Assembly (NCBI GenBank): GCA_002633005.1 | Contig: NMRA01000455.1 | Coordinates: 174,652-238,651, forward strand | DNA from: Phoronis australis | Lineage: Eukaryota > Phoronida > Phoronidae | Direction: 5' to 3' | DNA: 64,000 bases | Shown: positions 30,663-42,312 of the stretch, piece by piece | Numbering within the stretch: position 1 is the stretch's first letter | Layout of the letters: every line of letters begins with the position of its first letter | The notes under the pieces: model-generated | What the model was told of the DNA's origin: nothing | Database searches by the model: none | What the model saw: the letters and a program-made list of their open reading frames with translations, nothing else | Position numbers and translations under genes: made by a program

Positions 30663-32810
30663 ATGCTGTGAACCTTAATGGTGAATCATGGGACCAGTTA
30701 TTTTCTTTATGCGTGTATATGCTGTAGACTGTTATCTATTTATATTCAAGAAATACCTAAGTAAAATCTCGCCAATTTGGGATGCAATATGGTAGACAAG
30801 TTAAATTTTATTTTTTTCCATTGATTCAAATTGTGAGAATTTACCGTAGTTGTTCTTTGCAGTCGGGTATGTTGAATTAAATCTAGTTTACCTTTAGTAT
30901 TTTTCAACATTTTGCAACATGTGTAACGTGGGAATTATCTCACCGACAGTTATAAGGGTTATACGACAATTCATAACTAGGATCGTCTCCAATAAGTCAT
31001 TTTATCTAGTAACTGTGAGTCAAGTGAATAGTTTCAGGTAGGTGGAGCTTCAAAACTGGTGCATATTCACTATTGGTTTGTCATGCTATTTTAAAATATC
31101 ATAAACATGTCCATATTGCATTAAAAGCATAGTTTCAAATACTGAAAGGAAATTAACCAATTTGGTAATTCAAAAGATTATTTATATCCACACTATTTAT
31201 ACTTGAAGTGTTAAGTTTTTGCTTTACATAAAAATTCCTATTCTTGAAGCATAAAACAAATGACCTCTCTCATGAGTTTTAAACTAGCCATATCAATATA
31301 CAAAAACTTGTGCTAGTTGAGCCAAACTAGTTAGGAAAAATCCAAACTGGTTACCATGGTGACTAAAAGTAGGTCATGGAAAGCTCTAATTCGGTAAATA
31401 TCTTCTAAATTTTGACAAAATGGAATATTATTCACAGAAGCTCTGTGTTTAATGCACAAGTCATAAAGATTGTTCATGGTGAACTATGATCTTGTGGAGT
31501 ATTTTTTAGAATAATTCTAAATTAACTATTAAAATAAGTCCTTAATGGTATCACATTCCATTTATCGTGTAGTTGCCCATTGTCAGTGATGAGAAAAGTT
31601 CTCCTGCAGTAAGCATCCTCAAAACAACATGTCATGTTAAAAATAACATTGCGTTAAGCTGATATTTTTGTTGTGCATCAGTATAATTCATATTATTTGC
31701 CTTTTTTGCCAAGAGGTCCACCTGTGGATGGGCCCATTTCCCGAAACCCCTCCTTTATGAATATTATTGTTGTATTTATAACTAATTGTATTTCTTTTTT
31801 GTTTTTTCAGTCACACTTATCCCTTGCTATTTCCCAGTTTCTTTTGGTCTTAATCACTATATTTTTGTCGGAAGTTCATATAATCTTGATTTTATCATCG
31901 TTTACTCTACTATTTTTGGTTGCATGTGATCCTAAGTTTACTTGTATCATATACTTTTGTCAAGATTCATATCTTGGTTTGGTCATCTTTTACTCTACTG
32001 TTCTTTGTTTGTGATTCTTGTATTCCTGTATTGGTTTTGATATCTGATTGTAAGCCTTGTGCTTCATTTTTTCTTATAAGCATTTTAGCACATTTGTTTG
32101 TGATATATTTATACAATTAGTAACCATTATTGAATTTCTCTAGTGGCGATATTGTGAAACTGTTGTGCTGTTCCTGTCAGGTGAATTGCTCCATATTTTA
32201 TTTTCTTTCCTCACTTTGTTTATCGTGATCACTTCGGTCATTCAGTCAAGTTGTACTAAAGTGTTTTAACAACTTAAAAGTTGTTTAGGCTTGTCTCATT
32301 TCTCAAGTGAATGTGTCATTACTTTTATATCATGAGTGTAAAGTATTATTCTAACTGACTGTGATATCCTTCTGCATCTATTTAGAACTGATTTGTCTAG
32401 TATATTCACCATCGGATGCTTTAATAAATTTCTGTTGGTTCTATGAAAAAGTAGCTTCATAGTTTGTCCACAGGGATTATCCATTAAGTCATTGACATTT
32501 GATGAGCTGGTGTGCATAAAAATCAAAAATAATCCACCTGACAGGTTTGCACAGAGCATCGTCTCGCCGTAGAACGAATAGCAATTATAAGTGGTCAGGA
32601 CTAAAATTAAAGTTTGCTTCTTGGACGGAACAAGCACTTTTAAACTGGATTGGTTTTGGTATTTTTTTCTGAATTTCTGATCGACGTCAGTACTTGAAAA
32701 CGGCTGCCACAGTAGTTGAATGATGATCCTAAAAACAAAATTCTGCTTTTATCATGAATTCGAGTGCATAGGCTAGTAGGCCTAGTCAGTAAATTATTTG
32801 AATCACGTGT

Positions 32811-32894
32811 CAGAGGCGAATCCAGGATTTTGAGTTAGGGGGGCAGGGCAGACAATTTCAGCTGCCAAATTGAATCTGCCTAAATCCGCCACTG
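32811..32894. mobile_element. CAG...CTG inverted-repeat element, 84 bp
   Basis: Starts CAGAGGCGAATCCAGGATTT and ends TAAATCCGCCACTG. Same termini as the elements at 35138, 36575 and 38674. Internally only a short GC-skewed stretch; too short to encode anything. Confidence 0.75.
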
Positions 32895-34146
32895 TTTACG
32901 TAAAGTTTATGAAACTGGACCAATTAATGGGCTTTTCTGCACACTTGCCGGAGTCAGAGAAATGAGTTGTTGTGTCACGTGACCATCACGAGGAGGTGCT
33001 TATAGAATTAGGTAGCTTCGCATAGCAAGGCGTCCGCAGTGAGTGTTAGAAACGTAGGATTAGCGCGGAGGAAAATGCTAGGTAAAAGACAAGACGACAT
33101 TTAGAACTGGCTCGGAGAAAAATAGCGATAAAATCTCTGTTCTCGGCTACTAAGATGTGTGTTCACATTTCAAAGTAGCTGAGTAACTTTTTAGAGTTTT
33201 CTAAGCTGCGCTACATCCGAAAACCGGCGCGACACTGAGTTAACAAGCGTTCTCTCACTAAGCAAAGATTTTATAGGGGATATAGTATCTTTGTCTAAGC
33301 AAACTCGGGCATTTCTAAAAATAACTTACGGCCTTAGTTTAATGTTTGAACAATCCTTTTTGAATCCTACGGATAACGAAGGGTAATATTTTAACGCACA
33401 CAAATCGTCTCCCGAGTTCAAAATAACGCCACTGTCAGAACTGAATAAGTCGGTGTACGGTAGGCCTATCACTTCCAGTCGGACCTTCAGCATTTATGCC
33501 GGGGTTCAATTTATTTGAGTATAATGCACGTGTTGAAGTTTATTAGGATTGTTTCTCGATCACTTTCTGCTATGAAATGTACGGTCGAAGCATATACAAC
33601 TAGTAGAATTAAAAACATACAGTTAGTACTATATACTTGTGATTCATGGCAATAGGGCCATCCTGGATTACACAGTGACACTTGAATCTCGCTGTATTTA
33701 CCCACAATGCCGTAAACATTTGTCAGGCACATTTGCTGCCTCGTTTTCGAGCCACTAGAGTTTCACATGTTATTTGTTGTTGTCTGATTCTTAACAAGTT
33801 TTTTCTCGGTTGCATTACTCTATTCGTTCTTCCTATGCTAACGAAGTATTAAGTGTTAATTGTGTCGAGGACTGCAACACCGGCGTGAAAAAGTTTTATA
33901 AACTGGACAAATACCCGTGGATGCGTGATCTAAAATTCTTTGCCTTATCGCGACATTAATGAGAGACACGAGAAATGTGCCTGATTGCAAAAACTACATC
34001 ACGTACTTTCTTATTTCCATAATAGCGGCGAATAAAAGTCATCTATAAGGCATACAAACATCTGTTGAGTGACAATATCTGACGAGTGCAGTTTTCAAAT
34101 GCATATTCTATGCTACTGTTTCTGATTGCCGAAGCGTATCAGTTTG

Positions 34147-34535
34147 CGTTCTTTCCAGGAATCGCCATCTGTCGAAAAAAATGCATGGAAAACTATGCAT
34201 CGACATTGTTATTCTCAATGCAGAGTAAAGAATAGTGATCAGAAAAATACATGCAAGGTTGGTTACATTTAATTCAACCGACATTACAACAGTCGCGTTT
34301 CACCTATTACACTCTTTCCAAGAAGAGTCATGGAAAAAATGCTTGAAAACTGTGCCTCGGAGTGGTTGTTCTCAATGCAGGGTAAAAAATCGTTATCCGA
34401 TAAATTCATATGTACACAGACGTTCTCTTGTACTACACAAGGTTGACTGCATTCAATTCAACAGACATTACAACAGTCGCGTTTCAGTTTGCGTTCTTTC
34501 CTAGGATCGTCATGAAAAAATGCTTGAAATGCTAT
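34147..34535. repeat. Diverged direct repeat, ~2.3 units of 157-185 bp
   Basis: TTCTCAATGCAG recurs at 34212 and 34369. ATTACAACAGTCGCGTTTCA recurs at 34283 and 34468. AGTTTGCGTTCTTTCC recurs at about 34149 and 34487. The order is conserved with indels. No coding potential recognised. Confidence 0.8.
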
Positions 34536-35137
34536 TCCCAGAAATTTAAACTATTTATCAGAGTAGGAATTGTTTAAACTACATTTTCGTAATATAACAT
34601 AAGCAAGTAAACTGCAACGCATAGTACGATCCAAATCCATGACATAGGGTGTATCACCCATTTATGGCCTTTTGTCTGGTCTGCAGTGCACTGCACTCTT
34701 AAGATAGGAAACTGGTTGGTTTTCTAATCGGAATGTGTGAATGAATGAGCTTATGAAAAGCTTACGTTCATTGCACTGTAGTCGGGATATGAATAAAAAA
34801 ATAAAAAGAAAAAAACAAGGAATTGCGGTTTTAATACGGGTGTGCCGTCTACTGTATATTCGTCTTTTTATCCGTTTTATTCAGAAAACGTACTTAGTCG
34901 GCACGCATCTGTTTGCAAATTTTATAATGAACACGCGGTTTACTCCGTGGATGGGTGGACACAGGTTATCGCTGACCGGTACGTGTTTAGTAGCTTTCGG
35001 TGCGACGATAGACTAAAGACTGGATCGAGTTTTAATATCACTTTATTAATCTCGGCCGCACGTACTCAAGACTACTCAAACAAAACGTACTACGTAATAT
35101 CTGTTTCATGCTGCAGCTAGTGCTGCAAAACCTTGAC

Positions 35138-35306
35138 CAGGGGTGGATCCAAGATTTTGAGTTGGGGGGGCGGGGCAGAGTAGGCCTATCTTAGTCAGGA
35201 ATTTGCCCGTCAAACACTTACACCCCGAATTACCAAATTTAATATGGGAGAATTTTAGGGGGGGGGGGGGCATGGCGCCCTTGGCCCCCCTCTAAATCCG
35301 CCACTG
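35138..35306. mobile_element. CAG...CTG inverted-repeat element, ~170 bp
   Basis: Starts CAGGGGTGGATCCAAGATTT, ends AAATCCGCCACTG, with G-runs inside and GGCCCCCCTCTAAATCCG near the right end as in the copy at 38674. Non-autonomous. Confidence 0.8.
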
Positions 35307-36060
35307 CATGTACACAAAAGGCTGGTGACAATTCCACATCGCCTGGAGCTTCAGTTTCCGAATAGTTTGTGTGCGGAAATTTCAATTTTAAATTGTTCAA
35401 AATTTTACAATATTTCTTAAGTTAAGAAACATTGGACACGCGGCACAAGATGCACGGGAGCGGCAAGATTCTTTACGTAGCGTACGTGGCCTACCTTACC
35501 CATTCTTACGTGATACAAAGTGCTGTAGTGGTAAAATTAGAAATAAGTATAGGCGCCCAAAGCCCACTGTATCACTGAGCATTGAACGTAACTTACGGTG
35601 CGTAGGCGCTACGTTCAAATGCCAAAAGGTGGTTGGCTGCGCCTACGTGCGCCTACGCCCCACTACAGATTGGTGATACAAACTGTGTGCCAACCGGCCG
35701 CCTGTATCTCACGTACCCTGTAGCGCTTCATGGGTATGCAACAATTAATACTGAATAGAAGAGCGGCAAAAAGATTGACCACACCAGAGCCGAGCCAGTC
35801 CGAAGTTGACTACCCATTTTTAAATGGTCTTAAAACCTGTGCCTTGAACTAGACGGACCCGGACTCATGTGTAGTTCATGAGACCTTTCAACTGAAAACC
35901 ACGTACCGCATTCTAGTTTTCCGCGGCCAGGGCTTGAATCTCTTTGTATCCGGTTATTTCATAAACCTAACCCTTAATTTGCTAGTCTGCCGAATTCAGT
36001 CTTGGCCCGATTAAATCCGGCATTTGTCTCAGAAGTCCGAAACACTAAGTTAANAGCTAA

Positions 36061-36130
36061 GTCGTGGTGTTGTAGTGGTAAAGCACGCGCGCTCTATCCG
36101 TCAGGTCGTGAGTTCGAGTCTCTGGTACTT
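36061..36130 (+). repeat. tRNA-like sequence, probable SINE head
   Basis: TAGTGGTAAAGCACGCGCGC followed by GGTCGTGAGTTCGAGTCTC resembles the A and B boxes of a tRNA gene. No good acceptor stem, and a single N lies just upstream at 36054. Confidence 0.5.
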
Positions 36131-36574
36131 GCAGGTGTTCCTGTATGACACGTTCTCCGTGTTTTTTTTTTCACCTGTTTTTCTTGGATAATACTTCAGG
36201 AACCAAGGAAAATGCTTGATTTTTGAGGAAAAAACAGAAAATTTTCCTGGGCGGGAGGGGGGCCCCCATCCCGACCTCCCCAATTCGGTGTTATGCGCAT
36301 CTACAATCGTGGTTTGCGCAAATCCTTACAGCCGGACAAAATGTCAGGCCCCCCTTGTGATATCCTAGGTCCGCCACTGAAACCTATGAGATTATTATTC
36401 AGAATTGGCATTCATGGGTCCAGACCCCTATACATAGAGGCGCTGTTCCCCGGCCCGCCCGGGGGCACTGCTGTGATCTGATCCCGGCCCTCCGCGGTGA
36501 CTTGAGAAGTCGCACAGTATTATTGCTTGTCAAAACATTCCATAAAATATTGAATAACAGATACAAAGACTTTC

Positions 36575-36881
36575 CAGGGGCGGATTTGGGGGGTGGGCAA
36601 GGGGCCCGGGCCATGGCCCCCCTAAAATTCTCTCAGATACCATTTGGGAGTTCGGGGTGCGAATTGCTTAGTAGCATATGCGCTGCGCGCATCCAGGGGT
36701 TCGGGCCGAAGAAAGCACAATTTGAACAAACTCCGTTTACTATAGTTTTTTAGTCAATTATTCCACAAACCCAAAAATTCTATAGTGCATCCCTACATTT
36801 TACGCTGTATGTGGTGAAATTATGGTTATTCCTGTGCCCCGACCCCCCTTCCCCCTACTCAAAATCTTGGATCCGCCCCTG
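36575..36881. mobile_element. CAG...CTG inverted-repeat element, ~307 bp
   Basis: Starts CAGGGGCGGATTTGGGG, ends CTTGGATCCGCCCCTG. Flanked on both sides by CTTTC (36570-36574 and 36882-36886), a 5-bp target-site duplication. Non-autonomous. Confidence 0.85.
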
Positions 36882-37064
36882 CTTTCCAAGGGCTTTACCT
36901 ACTCCTTGATTAATATCCTGAAAGCCGTTTTCAACAAAAGAGCATCTGTTAATGTTGCATAACGAAGCAGCTCATTGGCTGGAAAGGTTTTGCATTGTCA
37001 TTCTCCGGTCATTCTGCCATTGCCTACCATCGTGGTCTTCATATACAACGACTTGAGAGCTACC

Positions 37065-37112
37065 ATGTCGGACGTGAAGACTTTTGTTGACGCCAAAATT
37101 GGGAAATATAAG
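37065..37112 (+). CDS. Glutaredoxin 2 exon 1
   Basis: 16 codons, MSDVKTFVDAKIGKYK, in the strong start context ACCATGT and ending AAG/GTATGA. Two residues shorter than exon 1 of the paralogue. Confidence 0.92.
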
Positions 37113-40100
37113 GTATGAGTCTATTTGGTTGTCTCTATTTTTAAATGGGATGAAAATCACCTGTGAACCACAGGCGTCTTCAGCTTCTGATCGTCCCCAA
37201 TACACTCACAGGCACCTTTAAGTAGCCCTCTACAATATAACATAATATTATGTTATATTGTAGAGGGCTACTTAAAGGTGCCTGTGAATACACTACATAG
37301 TGTATTGGGGACGATCAGAAGCTGAGGACACCTGTGCTGTGAACAATGTAGGCCTACTTTTCTTAGCTGCAAAGCAAGTACGATAATCCGCTTCCTACGG
37401 TGGCATTAAACTAGTGTCAATGGCCGGTGGCATAGTAGTCGGAGGTAGCGGTCCCACTTTAAACCACCCTAACTTCTTCAATTTTTAATCTAGAATCATG
37501 TTTTTAGTATCCACGTGTTCACGGCGTATAGGAGTTCATTTGTGGCGTTAATTCTCCCATACCTTAATCCCATGTTTAATTAATTGACTTTGAAGTTCAA
37601 GTTCTTTTTCCGACTTGGTTGCCAGTCGGTTACACGCACAGTGACGCACGCCTACCGGCGATTGTATGTATTCATTGTCAGGGTAAGAAAACCCCCGTTT
37701 CATCATTTGCAGTGTTGCTACCTCTACCCAACTCGTGAACAACCCCATACGGATTGGCGGCCCCGGAGTCATCGTGCAAATTGATGAGTCGTTGATGGCC
37801 AGATGAAAGAACAACGTAGACCATGTGGTTCAACAACGATGGGTGTTTGGAGGATACTGCCCCGCACAGAACGTTGGATTTCTGCAGTTTGTGCCGAACA
37901 GGAACGCCAATACACTTGTTCCCATAATACAACAGTTCATCTTACCCGGGTCCATCATCCACAGCGACATTTGGGCTGCTTACAACGGTATTGCCAACCT
38001 CCCCGTTGTGCCGCCATACACCCACCAGACGGTCAACCATACCATGAACTTCGTTGATCCACAAACTGGTGCACCCACCAACCATGTCGAGTGTTACTGG
38101 AAGAACGCGAAGATGAGGTTTAAGAGCATGTGTGGTGTCCTCCCTGACATGTTGGGTGTGCATCTAGACGAGTTCATGTGGCGAGAACGTTACACCGGCA
38201 TCAGCGGTCGACAGGCGTTTTTCACGATAGTCGACCACATAGCACTGTGGTACCCCACTCCTTGAGTACCAAAAACCCAACGGCCCTATTAAGGGCCACT
38301 CATTACTTCCCGATTGGCTGTTTCACTTGAAGTTTTCTACAACGGTAGGCCTACAAGGCACGCCTTAACGTGACTTATACAAAACCAAATTTTCTGCATA
38401 ATTACTATTTTATAATAAGCTGCATACCATTACTAGGCCTACAGTGTAATTGGTACAATGGTATCACAAGAATCTATTATATAAAATGCATCGTTTGCAC
38501 AAACTCCGTCTTCCCCGCTCCACTACAGACCTTCGTTAAGCACGTTTCGGCACCGGGAGCTGTTGACTGCTGTTCATTCGAATGAACTATCACAGATAAT
38601 CGATTCATAATCTATGACTATGGTCTTGTACAGTAATAGCCTACATGACAGGCGCTTGGTCTTTTGTTAGTAGCAGGGGCGGATCCAGGATTTTGAGTTA
38701 GGGGGGGGCCATGGCAGAGTATTAGCCAGGATTTTGCCCATCAGACATTCGCACCCCCCCTCTGACAAATGTAAACTGGGAGAATTTTAGGGGGGGCATA
38801 ATGGCCCCTTGGCCCCCCTCTAAATCCGCCGCTGAGTAGGCCTACTGTTCACTCAAATCAGTCAATGTGCTGTTCCGACCAGTCCGCTTTGTCTTGCTGT
38901 GCGTGAACTTGGAATCCTGCTCATACTCAACTCAAGATCGTGTATGCATGAACTTTTTTGTTAGGATAAATGTAAAGAATTTTTTGGGTAGGCCTAATTG
39001 GCTTCAATGATCACCCATTTTCTCCTTTACCATGGTTTGTGTCAAAGAATTGGCGGAATACGGGAATGGTTAAATCAATTATTGTCTGGTGAATAAAGAT
39101 TGATTGAAATTTACCTTATTTTATTAACATTTAATTTAATTTGGTGCAATGCAAATTTTTATCAACATGAATGCGATTGTTTGAGTGAAGTTGTGAAGTT
39201 TCTCTTCATCGTATTCTAAGTTTCCGCATACGCTATCTTGAGATTAAGCAAGATTCCAAGTTCACACACAACAGCCTGTACATAGATACAATTAACATGA
39301 TCTATTAATAAATAAATTTGAATCAAAACCAAAACCTTATGAAGTCAATTTTATAGCGATCGAGAGCATTTTGCGCAATCTTTTTTGTTATTCAAAAAAT
39401 TAAGATGTTGTTTTATTAGTTCATTGTATTATATTACTGTTTCTCTTGTTGAGGGCCCTCTTGGATAGCAGTGCTATCACTGAAGAGGCCAACCTCATTT
39501 TAAATATCACAATAATAAATAAATAAATAAATAAATTTAAGTCCCAAGATTTTCAATGTATAAGTGCAAACAATTTTTAGTGGCTGGAGTGTCAGTTCTG
39601 GATCACTCTGACCAGCACACCATGCAAACACCAAATGTTTAACTGTTGATATTGCAGGGATCATGTTAGAAAAAAACATGGGTATTGGTGAATTGATGCA
39701 CAGAGCCTCAAGTCTATGGGCCAATTTGGAAGACGTGTGGGCCATGTTAGTTTTTTGTCCTTTTCACTTCCAGTTTTAGTGGGCCCATTGGCGTGGGCCC
39801 GATCTAATCAATGAGTACGTCATGATTTGGAACTAATTTTGCACCAATGACGCGGGACGTGCCTCTAAAACTATATTGATATAGAACTAGAAATTCCTTG
39901 AAAAACATTTCAGAACTATAACAACACAAGTATTTACTACAGTTTGATGCATGTGCTAAACAAATGACATGCGAGTATTCACAACATTTTTTATTTGGAA
40001 TTTGCGACCTCTCGCTGATGTGCATGCTACTTATACTTAGTACCAAGGTCAAGGCCACTACAAGTCAAACCTCACTGTGACTTTTATCTGTGTTGATACT

Positions 40101-40146
40101 ATTTCAAATCTTTAGATAATTAACAAAATGCTTTTAGATGTCGCAA

Positions 40147-40195
<49 letters not shown>

Positions 40196-41847
40196 TTATA
40201 TAAGCACTTCCCCTAATCTTGGTGCAGCAATGTCATGTCCACGATGTTGGCATTTTCAAGTTGGGTGAGAAATCACTGAACATCACACCACTCACCAGTG
40301 GTATTTGGTAGTGTTATGAACTTAGATGAGAAACCTGTGAAACTCACTGCTTTGAATTTGTCTCCATGTGACATCTTATGAAGGTGCAGCAGAATGTTTG
40401 TGCGCAAAATGCTCTCGCCGCCCATCAAAGTAACACAGTTTATTTTACAAGTCACGTCTGCATCAGAAAGACGTTTCCCAATTTTCTACTTTTCTACTTA
40501 GGTGGTTGTCTTCTCCAAGACTCATTGTCCATTCTGTACGATGGCCAAGTCAGCTCTCGATGATTGCAATGCAAAGTATGAAGTTGTGGAGATTGAGAAT
40601 TTGCCGGAATGTGGTGCAATTCAAGATTACCTTCTCGAGCTAACAGGAGGGCGCACTGTAAGTACGGTAGAGAAAAAAGATAATGTGTCCTGTAACAACA
40701 AGCAATGATATGTCTTGACTTGTAATGATGCTGTTATTCTAGATCCGGTTCTGACGGTGAGTCATGCTTGCACTTGGCCATCATGCAGGCAGAGTTCTCC
40801 CTCGACAAAAATTCAAACAAGGTGTAAATTGTATGTCATGTTCTCATGTAGTGATCTTTCTTTTAGAAAACAGCTACAGTTGATCATTATTTTCACTTGC
40901 TGAACGTGTCACTATCATTTTTACTGCCCAATAATAAAATTTTCCACGACCATGGAACACAATTTCAATCACCTGGTTTTAAAAGCGGAAAAATTGGCTC
41001 TTGAAAAATGGCTCAGTATTTCAAACAGATCAATATTTTTAAGCATGGTCAGCCCCCAGCACAGGTGACAAGGACTGCTTGAAAATACCAGTGACTGCAT
41101 ATTTGCACTTGTATTTTCGGATTTAATTTCGTAAAAAGTGGTGACCAAAGAAACATGTTGAAGGTCCGCTCAGTGTCTGTACGAGTCGTACAAGCGAGGA
41201 CAATTTTCTACTCATGTTTTACTTTTTCCACTCGTATTTTGGTGCGTTTACTCGGATACATCGAGCGCTGATGGTGAGGACCGAGTGGATAAAGCATGTG
41301 TGTCGGGTTATTTTTGAACCGAATGGAATCCCCTTCTTGTCAAGACACCTTTCAATTCCAGTACTTTTTAAACGGTTGAAATAAGGAATAATTCCAAAGC
41401 CATACACCTTGGCGATTTCCTACGTCACCTGTGAAAATGTACATGACATTCCAAAACTAGGTCAATCGAAACGACGCGGTTTCTTATCTCCAGGACAAAG
41501 GAGAGTTCGATCGCTGCCTAATCCACAACAGCCCGTCTCTTGCGCTCAGATGTCATGAATAGGAATTCCTGTTCATCTTGTCTGGTTATTTTTGGTGGGT
41601 ACTGCAGCAAATTTTGAACTTATCATTTTGCAACCAAGTTTGCCACAGCATAAGAGCGCTCAAGTTGGATGGATTGGATATTAAGAAGTATTAGATATAA
41701 TGTGATGACCTTGACCTTGCCTTTAAAAGCTGCATGTTGTTTTTCATTCAGGTTCCCAGGGTGTTCATTGATGGGAAATGTATCGGAGGTGGCAGCGAGA
41801 CGAAGCAGCTCAAGGATTCTGGGAAACTTCAACAGATGGTGGCATAA
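37065..41847 (+). CDS. Glutaredoxin, CPFC type (three exons, 99 aa)
   Basis: Second dithiol glutaredoxin. Exons 37065-37112, 40502-40657 and 41752-41847 join in phase 0 to 99 residues plus TAA. The active site is CPFC in VVVFSKTHCPFCTMAK, with cis-Pro TVPRVF and glutathione-binding CIGGGSET. The third-exon protein differs from the upstream paralogue only at the LQLM/LQQM position, whereas exons 1 and 2 are more diverged. Intron positions and phases are identical, so this is a tandem duplicate. Intron 1 is 3.4 kb and full of mobile elements; the paralogue's is 258 bp. No targeting peptide is seen. Confidence 0.95.
37163..37345. repeat. Long near-perfect hairpin (inverted repeat)
   Basis: Axis at 37246/37247 within CATAATATTATG. 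The inner ~45 bp of each arm is perfect (TAAGTAGCCCTCTACAATAT on the left). The outer part keeps CAGCTTCTGATCGTCCCCAA after a ~12-bp insertion in the right arm. It begins about 50 bp inside intron 1 of the second glutaredoxin, so the pre-mRNA could fold into a ~80-bp stem. Likely a foldback element. Confidence 0.93.
37734..38265 (+). pseudogene. Merlin-type (IS1595/ISXO2-like) DNA transposase remnant
   Basis: Translated similarity to the DDE domain of Merlin/IS1595 transposases: IGGPGVIVQIDESLMAR (first D, in IDES), a stop codon TGA, then VVQQRWVFGGYCPAQN, SIIHSDIWAAYNGI (second D), VNHTMNFVDPQTGAPTNHVE (third acidic residue) and EFMWRERY. The open part runs 37825-38265. An in-frame TGA at about 37803 and loss of the N-terminal half show it is inactive. 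It sits in the same orientation as the host glutaredoxin, inside intron 1. Terminal repeats were not identified with confidence. Confidence 0.88.
38674..38834. mobile_element. CAG...CTG inverted-repeat element, 161 bp, in glutaredoxin 2 intron 1
   Basis: Starts CAGGGGCGGATCCAGGATTT, ends TCTAAATCCGCCGCTG. Flanked by AGTAG on both sides (38669-38673 and 38835-38839), a second 5-bp target duplication for this family. Confidence 0.87.
40147..40200. repeat. (CA)n(TA)n microsatellite
   Basis: A run of about 17-18 CA units passing into TATATATA, in intron 1 of the second glutaredoxin, about 300 bp before its exon 2. Confidence 0.95.
40502..40657 (+). CDS. Glutaredoxin 2 exon 2 (active site)
   Basis: 52 codons, same length as the paralogue, from CTTAG/GTGGTT to GCACT/GTAAGT. 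CPFC replaces CPYC. SALDDCNAKYEVVEIENLPE follows. Confidence 0.96.
41752..41847 (+). CDS. Glutaredoxin 2 exon 3
   Basis: 31 codons plus TAA after TTCAG. VPRVFIDGKCIGGGSETKQL is identical to the paralogue's exon 3; the end is LQQMVA. Confidence 0.96.
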   Translation, partial: VPRVFIDGKCIGGGSETKQLKDSGKLQQMVA

Positions 41848-42064
41848 TGTTATCTCTGTTTTTTGTACCTGCAGACCAAATTTAATTGATGTGATCATGT
41901 GTTTGCGCACAAAGTAATGCTGTCTTTACATCATTTTTTTGTTAATTTTCATCTGTTTAGTCTTTCCTATCTTGCCGTTTTTTGGAGCCAATGGAAGTGA
42001 ATTTTGTTGTTTGTTACCAGTATTAGTTGTTTGCAATCGTACTCAAATTGCCATTGGTAAATAT

Positions 42065-42312
42065 GGTAAAATCTCGCCAATTTCGGACAAAAATAATTGC
42101 CAAAATTGGTCTTTTCTCATTTTTCAAACGCTTCTAATATTGTTTTGAATGCCCACAGTTGCTGGAAGCATTGTCTGAAGGTAGCTACGACATAGACCTT
42201 TAAATTGGTGTAACATCTATTTGGTGCTGCTTATCTTTTGTTAAAAAAATGAAAACAGAAAATTTCACTTGTCCGTCATATTGTGTCCTAAGTTTGTGAG
42301 ATTTTACGGTAT
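42065..42312. mobile_element. GGTAAAATCTC MITE, copy 2 (best copy)
   Basis: GGTAAAATCTCGCCAATTTC at the left and AAGTTTGTGAGATTTTACGG at the right form terminal inverted repeats. The interior has no reading frame. Diverged relatives are visible at about 9900-10165, 15110-15180, 30760, 56180-56400 and 62609-62800. Confidence 0.82.

Larger units (their letters stand above)
30663..37064. other. Spacer between the two glutaredoxin genes
   Basis: No supported gene. It contains a partial GGTAAAATCTC-type repeat near 30760, weakly repetitive T-rich sequence at about 31860-32040, CAG...CTG inverted-repeat elements at 32811, 35138 and 36575, a 157-185-bp direct repeat at about 34147-34535, and a tRNA-like sequence at 36061. 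The open frames here (for example 31673-32014 and 34741-35120) lack recognisable domains. Confidence 0.6.

Noticed and set aside
31673-32120. Hydrophobic ORFs with apparent membrane segments
   Set aside because: T-rich sequence with imperfect internal repetition produces F/L/I runs by composition; no family match.
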